Origin: Candidatus Woesearchaeota archaeon
Lineage (GTDB): Archaea; Nanobdellota; Nanobdellia; Woesearchaeales; GW2011-AR15
Length of the DNA: 9,382 nt
Reading direction: 5' to 3'
NCBI GenBank assembly: GCA_016934775.1
Contig: JAFGSP010000026.1
Coordinates: 1-9,382 of the forward strand
The notes under the pieces were generated by a model. It searched no databases, was not told the origin of the DNA, and saw nothing but the letters and a program-made list of their open reading frames with translations. The position numbers were made by a program, and so were the translations under genes. Below are positions 1 through 4,659 of this stretch, piece by piece; the first letter of the stretch is position 1, and each line of letters starts with the position of its first letter.

Positions 1-524
1 AAGCAATTGAGCTTGCTTTAGAGCCAGGAGAATCAAAGACTGTTATTGTTACAGAAAGCTATAGGATCCCATTTGTTATACTTATCATTGCAATAATATT
101 TGCAATTCTTTACTATAAATTAAAAAGCCCTGTTAAGATAAGAAAAGGCATTTCAGATATAAAGATAGTAGAAGGCGGTGTAAGTGAATTAAAGGTAATG
201 CTTTCAATAACAAATACAAGCAAAAAAAGAATCAAGAATGTCAATATTATGGATTATGTTCCTAATATTGCTGATATTTCTAAAGAATTTGTAGAAGGAA
301 CTTTAAGACCTTCACAAGTATTGATGCACAAAACAAAAGGAACTGTCTTGAAATGGGGGCTTGAAGAGATGGCTCCTGGAGAAGACAGATTAGTGAGTTA
401 TAATATCAAGAGCAAGCTAAGCATCATTGGGAATTTCAGATTGCCGAGAGCAAAAGTCATATTCAAGTTAAAAGGAAAAGAAGTTCATGCTTATTCTAAC
501 AGTTTAGGAGTAAATGCGCAGTAA
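1..524 (+). CDS. Membrane protein with DUF11-like beta-sandwich domain, 3' portion (5' end outside window)
   Basis: The frame is open from base 3 to the TAA at 522-524, giving 173 codons with no convincing start, so the gene begins outside the window. The ATG at 198 lies inside the domain and is not taken as the start. The first ~20 residues (ending LEPGESKTVIVTE) look like the last strands of an upstream beta-sandwich domain. Bases 66-116 encode a hydrophobic helix (IPFVILIIAIIFAILYY), followed by a basic stretch (KLKSPVKIRKG). By the positive-inside rule this puts the C-terminal part in the cytoplasm. The rest has features of the DUF11/conserved-repeat family: SITNTSKKRIKNVNI, a D-x-VP turn, a WGLEEMAPGE strand pair and FRLPRAKVIF. 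Such domains are common in archaeal surface or membrane proteins; no enzymatic role is visible. It is followed by a tRNA promoter on the same strand and appears unrelated in function to the genes downstream. Confidence 0.75.
   Translation, partial: AIELALEPGESKTVIVTESYRIPFVILIIAIIFAILYYKLKSPVKIRKGISDIKIVEGGVSELKVMLSITNTSKKRIKNVNIMDYVPNIADISKEFVEGTLRPSQVLMHKTKGTVLKWGLEEMAPGEDRLVSYNIKSKLSIIGNFRLPRAKVIFKLKGKEVHAYSNSLGVNAQ
5..21 (+). repeat. 17-nt direct repeat, copy 1 (inside membrane-protein CDS)
   Basis: The 17 bases AATTGAGCTTGCTTTAG occur here and again, identically, at 811-827. The similarity continues imperfectly downstream (AGGAGA is shared at the same offset). This copy lies in frame in the membrane-protein gene and encodes IELAL. 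Confidence 0.7.
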
Positions 525-532
525 AATAGCAA

Positions 533-545
533 TATTTATAAATTA
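533..545 (+). promoter_or_regulatory. TATA box of tRNA-Tyr promoter
   Basis: TTTATAAAT at 535-543 is a good archaeal TATA box. Its centre is about 26-28 nt upstream of the first base of mature tRNA-Tyr (567), the expected TATA-to-start distance. It sits 10 nt after the stop of the upstream gene, so tRNA-Tyr probably has its own transcript. Confidence 0.7.
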
Positions 546-603
546 ATAATTTTACTTCAGAATAATCCCCGCTTAGCTCAGTGGCTAGAGCGTCCGGCTG
601 TAG

Positions 604-658
604 ATAAAATCACTCATTGACTTTATGCTATGCTAAGGATGAAAATGAGTCAGCTGAT
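604..658 (+). other. tRNA-Tyr intron 1, canonical position 37/38 (55 nt)
   Basis: The intron separates G603 (position 37) from A659 (position 38). It contains a 6-bp internal hairpin, ACTCAT (612-617) with ATGAGT (645-650). The predicted splice motif has 3-nt bulges A602-G603-A604 and A657-U658-A659 around a weak central helix of 598-601 with 653-656 (C-G, U-U mismatch, G-C, U-G). This is a relaxed form of the BHB motif cut by archaeal tRNA splicing endonuclease. Confidence 0.8.
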
Positions 659-680
659 ACCGGAAGATCGGTGGTTCGAC

Positions 681-702
681 AAAAATATTGTTTTTTCGAA
701 AG
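681..702 (+). other. tRNA-Tyr intron 2, T-loop position 59/60 (22 nt)
   Basis: This interrupts the T-loop between C680 (59) and T703 (60). It forms a textbook BHB: a 4-bp central helix TTCG (675-678) with CGAA (697-700), 3-nt bulges ACA (679-681) and AGT (701-703), and an A/T intron helix 682-685 with 693-696. Cutting after the second base of each bulge removes exactly 22 nt and restores the 7-nt loop TTCGACT. Confidence 0.9.
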
Positions 703-716
703 TCCGCCAGCGGGGA

Positions 717-725
717 TTTTTTTTT
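717..725 (+). terminator. Oligo-T terminator after tRNA-Tyr
   Basis: Nine consecutive T residues follow the discriminator base of tRNA-Tyr directly. Oligo-T tracts on the non-template strand are the intrinsic termination signal of archaeal RNA polymerase, so tRNA-Tyr is probably terminated here and not co-transcribed with tRNA-Asp. Confidence 0.75.
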
Positions 726-745
726 GGCTTTAAAAACCCAAACAT

Positions 746-755
746 TTTTAAATAA
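746..755 (+). promoter_or_regulatory. Possible TATA box with a leaderless-type ATG downstream
   Basis: TTTTTAAATA has an archaeal TATA-box character. An ATG lies at 774-776, about 24 nt from its centre, the spacing of a leaderless transcript. That frame gives only eight codons (MPGKSFYI) before TAA at 798-800, so it is either a gene remnant or a promoter for a short non-coding RNA or the tRNA-Asp/Lys unit. Only the motif and its spacing are visible. Confidence 0.3.
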
Positions 756-810
756 CCAAAAAATCCACCCTCCATGCCTGGTAAATCTTTCTATATCTAA
801 AAGAAGCTTA

Positions 811-827
811 AATTGAGCTTGCTTTAG
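811..827 (+). repeat. 17-nt direct repeat, copy 2 (tRNA-Tyr/tRNA-Asp intergenic)
   Basis: Identical to bases 5-21, with partial similarity continuing to about 837. Here the reading frame closes quickly (IELALAIGD then TGA), so this is a non-coding fragment resembling the upstream membrane-protein gene. A short duplicated gene remnant is possible; chance in an AT-rich region cannot be excluded. Confidence 0.6.
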
Positions 828-864
828 CTATAGGAGATTGAATAGGTATTATATAAAAAAAAGG

Positions 865-984
865 GCCCTGGTGGTGTAGTCTGGCCTATCATGCAGCCCT
901 GTCACGGCTGCGACTCGAGTTCAAAAAACAATTAGGCCTTTAAATACATAGAAGGCCGATGTTGTGAAAGTCTCGGCCAGGGCG
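865..984 (+). tRNA. tRNA-Asp (anticodon GTC) with a T-loop intron
   Basis: Acceptor stem 865-871 (GCCCTGG) pairs with 977-983 (CCAGGGC), with discriminator G984. T872-G873 are positions 8-9. The D-arm is 874-877 with 889-892 (GTGT/TCAT, the weak D-stem typical of tRNA-Asp) around an 11-nt loop. The anticodon stem 894-898/906-910 (CAGCC/GGCTG) is uninterrupted, with anticodon GTC at 901-903. The T-stem is 915-919 with 972-976 (TCGAG/CTCGG). G1-C72 and G73 fit tRNA-Asp. Removing 926-970 leaves 75 nt with T-loop TTCAAAT. No CCA is encoded. It lies 6 nt before tRNA-Lys, so the two are probably co-transcribed; a TATA box at the right distance is not obvious. Confidence 0.92.
926..970 (+). other. 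tRNA-Asp intron, T-loop position 59/60 (45 nt)
   Basis: Exon bases TTCA (920-923) pair with TGAA (965-968), giving a central helix, with bulge AGT (969-971) on the 3' side and AAA (924-926) on the 5' side. Inside the intron, GGCCTT (935-940) pairs with AAGGCC (952-957), and ACAA (928-931) can pair with TTGT (962-965). A923 and A928 compete for T965, so the 5' bulge may be relaxed. Splicing 925 to 971 restores a normal T-loop. Confidence 0.85.
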
Positions 985-990
985 TTTTAT
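985..990 (+). other. Six-nucleotide spacer between tRNA-Asp and tRNA-Lys
   Basis: The spacer TTTTAT is too short for a separate promoter; a TATA box for tRNA-Lys would have to lie inside tRNA-Asp. The simplest reading is a dicistronic pre-tRNA. The four T residues could still cause partial termination. Confidence 0.5.
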
Positions 991-1028
991 GGGCCGTTAG
1001 CTCAGCCTGGTAGAGCACAACACTTTTA

Positions 1029-1041
1029 AAAAGCTGAAGCA
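1029..1041 (+). other. tRNA-Lys intron 1, canonical position 37/38 (13 nt)
   Basis: A very short intron with complete BHB geometry. Central helix CTTT (1023-1026) pairs with GAAG (1036-1039, one U-G pair), with 3-nt bulges TAA (1027-1029) and CAA (1040-1042). Cuts after the second base of each bulge remove 13 nt between positions 37 and 38. Only six bases (1030-1035) remain as the intron's terminal loop. Confidence 0.88.
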
Positions 1042-1063
1042 ATGTTGGGGTCGCGAGTTCGAA

Positions 1064-1087
1064 AGAAATAAAAAAATTTCACGAAAG
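1064..1087 (+). other. tRNA-Lys intron 2, T-loop position 59/60 (24 nt)
   Basis: Central helix TTCG (1058-1061) pairs with CGAA (1082-1085), with bulges AAA (1062-1064) and AGT (1086-1088). The intron helix is GAAA (1065-1068) with TTTC (1077-1080), with A1081 unpaired. The layout and 3' junction GAAAG|T match the T-loop introns of the two upstream tRNAs. Confidence 0.9.
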
Positions 1088-1101
1088 TCTCGTACGGCCC
1101 G

Positions 1102-1109
1102 TTTATAAT
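1102..1109 (+). promoter_or_regulatory. Candidate TATA box of the RNA polymerase operon
   Basis: TTTATAAT begins at the base after the tRNA-Lys discriminator and is centred about 28 nt before the rpoH ATG, which predicts a start site within a few bases of that ATG (a leaderless or nearly leaderless mRNA). An alternative is read-through from the tRNA unit, in which case AGGT at 1122-1125, 8 nt before the ATG, could act as a ribosome-binding site. Confidence 0.6.
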
Positions 1110-1133
1110 CATAGTCAGGGAAGGTCATAGAAA

Positions 1134-1379
1134 ATGCCGAAGAAAAAAATAGTGATCAAGAAACATGTTTTAATGCCAAAGCATGTAAAGTTGATTGAAA
1201 AGGAAAAAAAGGACTTATTGGAAAGATATAAAATTTCTCTTAATGAACTGCCAAAGATAATAAAAAATGATTCTGCTATTGTGTCATTGAATGTGAAAAT
1301 AGGGGATGTTGTAAAGATAACAAGAGAAAGCCCGACAGCAGGCGAGATTACATACTACAGAGTTGTGGTAAATGGATAA
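1134..1379 (+). CDS. rpoH: DNA-directed RNA polymerase subunit H (RPB5 C-terminal domain type)
   Basis: Encodes 81 residues, the usual size of the archaeal H subunit, which matches only the C-terminal assembly domain of eukaryotic RPB5. H binds the jaw region of A'' and helps assembly and promoter opening. Visible family signatures are a PKHVKLIEKEKKDLLERY helix, the LPKI segment followed by a conserved Asp, GDVVKITRESPTAGE, and the terminal YYRVVV strand. It is the first gene of the operon, as in most archaea with this gene order. Its last 8 bases overlap the start of rpoB'' in another frame (ATGGATAA carries both the start and the stop), implying translational coupling. The ATG start is supported by the TATA spacing and by conservation beginning at residues 1-15. 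Confidence 0.95.
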   Translation: MPKKKIVIKKHVLMPKHVKLIEKEKKDLLERYKISLNELPKIIKNDSAIVSLNVKIGDVVKITRESPTAGEITYYRVVVNG

Positions 1380-2856
1380 ACATCAGATATTGATCAAGAA
1401 ATATTTTGAAGAACATAATTTCATCGGTTCTGCGATGGAATCATTTAACCATTTTATAGAGAAAGGTTTACAGGAAATCATCAATGACAACAAAGAGATT
1501 GAACCGACGATAATCCCTCCTGATGTTGACGAGTTCAAGATAAAGTTTGACAAGATATGGGTGACAAGGCCGGAGATAACAGAGGCTGATGGAAGCAAAA
1601 GAGAGATCTATCCAATGGAAGCAAGGTTAAGAAAATTAACTTATTCTGCCCCAATCTATGTTGAAGTCAGCGCGCATATCAATGGAGTCCAGAGAGAGTC
1701 TTTTACAACACTGGTAGGAAATATCCCAATAATGCTGAAAAGCAAATTATGCCATCTGCACGGAATGAACAAAGATGATTTGATAAAGCATGGAGAGGAT
1801 CCAGATGATCCAGGAGGATATTTTATCATAAACGGAACTGAAAAGGTGCTTATTGATGTTGAAGACCTGGCTGCAAATAAATTCTTTATAGAAAAGACAA
1901 CAGGCACAAGCAGATATATCGGAAAGCTTTTTTCTGAAAGAGGCAGCTTCAAGATCCCCCACACAATTGAAAAGACAAAGGACGGAATATTTACACTGAC
2001 GTTCACAAGGGTGAAAAAGGTTCCGGTTGTCATGATAATAAAAGCATTGGGAGTTCTGAAAGATGAAGATATAATGAATTACATTTCAACTGAAAAACAA
2101 TATGACGAGATCCTGACAAACCTATATGAATTTGTAGACATAAAATCAGAAGACGAGGCGGTGGATAAGATAGGAAAAATGATTGGAATGACTCAAGCAA
2201 AGGATGTGGTAATTGAGAGAATGAAAGAGATCCTAGACAAATATCTGCTGCCACATCTAGGAATTGAGCCGGAACAAAGAACCATCAAGGCGCAGAATCT
2301 TTGCAAATTGCTGAAAAAGTTGATGGATGTTTACAACGGCGTGATATCTGTTGATGACAAAGACCATTATATGAACAAGAGGCTAAAGATGAGCGGGGAT
2401 CTGCTTATGGACCTTGTCAGAGTAAATATGAATATATTGATAGGAGATCTGCTTTATAATTTCCAAAGAATTGTCAAGAGAGGAAAATTTCCCTCAATTA
2501 AGGTCATCATAAGAGAGAAGCTTTTGACTTCGAGGATTTACAGCTCAATGGCAACAGGCAATTGGGTTGGCGGAAGAAAAGGAATCAGCCAGAGAATGCA
2601 AAGACTGAATTTCTTAGAAACAATGAGCCATCTGCAAAGGGTTATTTCACCTTTATCCGCTTCTCAAGAGAATTTTGAAGCAAGGGCATTGCACACCACG
2701 CATTTGGGAAGATTATGCCCTATTGAAACTCCGGAAGGAACAAATATCGGTTTAAGGAAGAATCTATCAATGCTCTGCAAGATAAGCTCTGATTCTAATG
2801 AAGAAGACATTTTAAAGATATTCAAGGATTTCGGATTAAAAGGTGCAGGTAAATGA
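1372..2856 (+). CDS. rpoB2: DNA-directed RNA polymerase subunit B'' (N-terminal half of B/beta)
   Basis: Encodes 494 residues, the N-terminal half of the second-largest RNA polymerase subunit, covering the protrusion, lobe and fork regions. Recognisable blocks are DDPGGYFIINGTEKVLID (about residues 145-165), TSRIYSSMATGNWVGGRKG (about 385-404), SHLQRVISPLSASQENFEAR (about 420-440) and RLCPIETPEGTNIGLRKN (447-464), the fork/rifampicin-region motif near the active centre. It acts only together with B'. Its TGA overlaps the next ATG (ATGA at 2853-2856), and AGGTG lies 7 nt before that start. The end after FGLKGAGK is at the usual B''/B' split point of euryarchaeal-type polymerases, so this is a natural gene split and not a frameshift. 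Confidence 0.97.
   Translation: MDKHQILIKKYFEEHNFIGSAMESFNHFIEKGLQEIINDNKEIEPTIIPPDVDEFKIKFDKIWVTRPEITEADGSKREIYPMEARLRKLTYSAPIYVEVSAHINGVQRESFTTLVGNIPIMLKSKLCHLHGMNKDDLIKHGEDPDDPGGYFIINGTEKVLIDVEDLAANKFFIEKTTGTSRYIGKLFSERGSFKIPHTIEKTKDGIFTLTFTRVKKVPVVMIIKALGVLKDEDIMNYISTEKQYDEILTNLYEFVDIKSEDEAVDKIGKMIGMTQAKDVVIERMKEILDKYLLPHLGIEPEQRTIKAQNLCKLLKKLMDVYNGVISVDDKDHYMNKRLKMSGDLLMDLVRVNMNILIGDLLYNFQRIVKRGKFPSIKVIIREKLLTSRIYSSMATGNWVGGRKGISQRMQRLNFLETMSHLQRVISPLSASQENFEARALHTTHLGRLCPIETPEGTNIGLRKNLSMLCKISSDSNEEDILKIFKDFGLKGAGK
2841..2845 (+). promoter_or_regulatory. Shine-Dalgarno-like site for rpoB1
   Basis: AGGTG lies at the end of rpoB2, 7 nt before the overlapping ATG at 2853. It matches the archaeal GGAGGTGA consensus and supports that start. 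Confidence 0.6.
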
Positions 2857-4652
2857 GTGAAGTTTATTTAAACGGCAAATTTGTAGGTGAAGTTGATGAA
2901 CCTTTAGTTTTTGTAGAACAATTCAAAAGCGAGAGAAGGAAAGGAAACCTCTCAGAGAATGCCAATATATTTTATAATGACAGAAGCAATGATATCATGG
3001 TTGAAAGCGGAAAAGGCAGGGCAAGAAGGCCTTTGATCGTTGTAAAGGACGGAATTCCGTTGCTTACTGAAAAACATATCAGCCAGCTGGAGAAAGGAGA
3101 AATATCCTGGAGCGATATCATACAGCAGGGAGTCATTGAATTTTTAGACGCCGCTGAAGAGGAAAATGCCCTTATCGCTTTCACTGAAAAAGAACTAAGG
3201 TCAGAGCACACGCATATTGAGATAAGCCCTCTCACTATGTTTGGATTAGCAACATCACTCATCCCTTATGCAAACCACAGCCCGGCAGCCAGAATGAATA
3301 TAGGCGGAAAGAATCAGAAACAGGCTCTTGGTTTTTATGTTTCAAATTTCCTGACCAGGATGGATATGGATGTCAACCTGCTGCATACCCCTCAAGTCCC
3401 TCTTGTCAGAACAACAATGCATGACATATACAGTGATGAAAAGCATCCGGCAGGCCAGAACATGGTTGTTGCTGTGATGAGCTATGAAGGGTATAACATG
3501 GAGGATGCCATCATAATAAACAAAAGTTCAATTGAAAGGGGTATGGGAAGAAGCAGCTATTACAGGCCAAGCATTGCTGAAGAATTAAGATACAGCGGAG
3601 GCCTTGTTGACGAGATAAGCATCCCAGACAAAGATGTAAAAGGATATAAAAGCGAGCATGATTACAGGCACCTGGAAAAAGATGGTGTTATTTACTCTGA
3701 AGCTGTTGTTGGAGAAGGAGATGTTGTGATTGGAAAAACCTCGCCTCCTAGATTCCTGAGCAGCTTAGATGAATATAATTTAGCTGCGGCTACAAGAAGA
3801 GAAAGCTCTGTCTCATTGGCTCATGGAGAAAAAGGTGTTATTGATTTTGTATTGATCACTGAGAATGAGGAAGGAAATAAATTAGTCCAGGTAAGGATAA
3901 GGGACCAAAGAATTCCTGAAGTAGGGGATAAATTCACTTCAAGGCACGGGCAGAAAGGGGTTGTTGGATTGATTGTTCCTGAAACAGACATGCCTTTTAC
4001 TGCTTCTGGCATTATCCCTGACCTGATATTCTCCCCTCACGGCGTACCGAGCAGAATGACAATCTCACACATGATTGAATTGATCGGCGGAAAGGTAAGC
4101 GGCCTTGCTGGAAGATATATTGACGGGACAACATTCCACTCTGAGCCTGAAGAGGATTTGAGGAAGGAATTGCTGTCTTTGGGCTTCAGAGAGAACGGGG
4201 TTGAAACTGTGTACAACGGACAGACAGGCGAGCAATACAAGGCAAAGATATATGTAGGGAATATGTATTATCTGAAATTAAAACATATGGTTGCCAACAA
4301 ACTTCATGCAAGAGCTCGAGGACCTATACAGCTATTGACCAGGCAGCCGACAGAAGGAAGAGCAAAAGAAGGCGGCTTGAGATTGGGAGAGATGGAAAAA
4401 GATACTTTTGTTGCACATGGAGCCTCGTTGCTGTTGAAGGAAAGGTTTGATTCTGACAGAACAATAGTTCCTGTCTGCGAGAAATGCGGATTGATTGCAA
4501 TATATGATGAGCATAAGAACAAGAGCTACTGCCCGATATGCGGAGATGTAGAGATAACAAATGTAGAGGTCAGTTATGCATTTAAATTGATGCTTGATGA
4601 GTTTAAATCATTGTGTGTTTATCCTAGTTTGAAACTGAAGAACAAATACTAA
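2853..4652 (+). CDS. rpoB1: DNA-directed RNA polymerase subunit B' (C-terminal half of B/beta)
   Basis: Encodes 599 residues. The N-terminus (VYLNGKFVGEV, then a basic ERRKGNLSEN stretch) is the usual start of split B'. Further blocks are GRARRPLIVV, YANHSPAARMN, GYNMEDAIIIN (residues 213-223; acidic pair E217/D218 near the catalytic centre), GDKFTSRHGQKGVVG (358-372; hybrid- and nucleotide-contacting lysines) and RQPTEGRAKEGGLRLGEMEKD, the clamp-connecting switch region. A C-terminal zinc ribbon has C542-x2-C545 and C560-x2-C563, then a YAFKLMLDEF helix that docks on A'. It forms the wall and part of the active site with A'. Seven bases separate its stop from rpoA1, with no obvious ribosome-binding site there, so A' translation may rely on reinitiation. 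Confidence 0.97.
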   Translation: MSEVYLNGKFVGEVDEPLVFVEQFKSERRKGNLSENANIFYNDRSNDIMVESGKGRARRPLIVVKDGIPLLTEKHISQLEKGEISWSDIIQQGVIEFLDAAEEENALIAFTEKELRSEHTHIEISPLTMFGLATSLIPYANHSPAARMNIGGKNQKQALGFYVSNFLTRMDMDVNLLHTPQVPLVRTTMHDIYSDEKHPAGQNMVVAVMSYEGYNMEDAIIINKSSIERGMGRSSYYRPSIAEELRYSGGLVDEISIPDKDVKGYKSEHDYRHLEKDGVIYSEAVVGEGDVVIGKTSPPRFLSSLDEYNLAAATRRESSVSLAHGEKGVIDFVLITENEEGNKLVQVRIRDQRIPEVGDKFTSRHGQKGVVGLIVPETDMPFTASGIIPDLIFSPHGVPSRMTISHMIELIGGKVSGLAGRYIDGTTFHSEPEEDLRKELLSLGFRENGVETVYNGQTGEQYKAKIYVGNMYYLKLKHMVANKLHARARGPIQLLTRQPTEGRAKEGGLRLGEMEKDTFVAHGASLLLKERFDSDRTIVPVCEKCGLIAIYDEHKNKSYCPICGDVEITNVEVSYAFKLMLDEFKSLCVYPSLKLKNKY

Positions 4653-4659
4653 ATATAAG

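Larger units (their letters stand above)
567..716 (+). tRNA. tRNA-Tyr (anticodon GTA) with two predicted introns
   Basis: Acceptor stem 567-573 (CCCCGCT) pairs with 709-715, with discriminator A716. T574 and A575 are positions 8 and 9. The D-stem is 576-579/588-591 (GCTC/GAGC). The anticodon stem is 593-597 with 660-664 (TCCGG/CCGGA), with anticodon GTA at 600-602. The T-stem is 670-674 with 704-708 (GGTGG/CCGCC). The C1-G72 pair and A73 are the known archaeal/eukaryotic tRNA-Tyr identity elements and support the call. Predicted introns at 604-658 (position 37/38) and 681-702 (position 59/60) leave a 73-nt tRNA with T-loop TTCGACT. No CCA is encoded. The boundary of the first intron is less certain because its central helix contains a U-U mismatch. 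Confidence 0.92.
991..1101 (+). tRNA. tRNA-Lys (anticodon TTT) with two predicted introns
   Basis: Acceptor stem 991-997 (GGGCCGT) pairs with 1094-1100 (ACGGCCC), with discriminator G1101. T998-A999 are positions 8-9. The D-stem is 1000-1003/1013-1016 (GCTC/GAGC). The anticodon stem 1018-1022 (CAACA) pairs with 1043-1047 (TGTTG), with anticodon TTT at 1025-1027. The T-stem is 1053-1057 with 1089-1093 (GCGAG/CTCGT, one G-U pair). Introns are predicted at 1029-1041 and 1064-1087. Removing both gives a 74-nt tRNA with T-loop TTCGAAT. No CCA is encoded. The RNA polymerase operon starts 32 nt downstream, and its TATA box abuts this gene's 3' end. Confidence 0.93.

Noticed and set aside
566..572. 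Alternative tRNA-Tyr acceptor stem shifted one base upstream (566-572 with 710-716)
   Set aside because: It pairs equally well but misplaces T8/A9 and the D-stem; the 567-573 register gives C1-G72 and A73, the tRNA-Tyr identity set.
636..657. Box C-like AGGATGA and box D CTGA in the tRNA-Tyr intron, suggesting an intron-encoded C/D guide RNA
   Set aside because: The C box has a mismatch, there is no convincing C/D' partner pair, and the interval overlaps the stable intron hairpin (ATGAGT, 645-650).
847..857. ATTATATAAAA as the TATA box for tRNA-Asp
   Set aside because: Its centre is only about 13 nt before the mature 5' end (865), which would place the start site inside the tRNA.
2853..2856. 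Break between the two halves of RNA polymerase B as a possible frameshift
   Set aside because: The ATGA overlap, an upstream AGGTG site and characteristic B'' and B' ends show the natural split found in many archaea.
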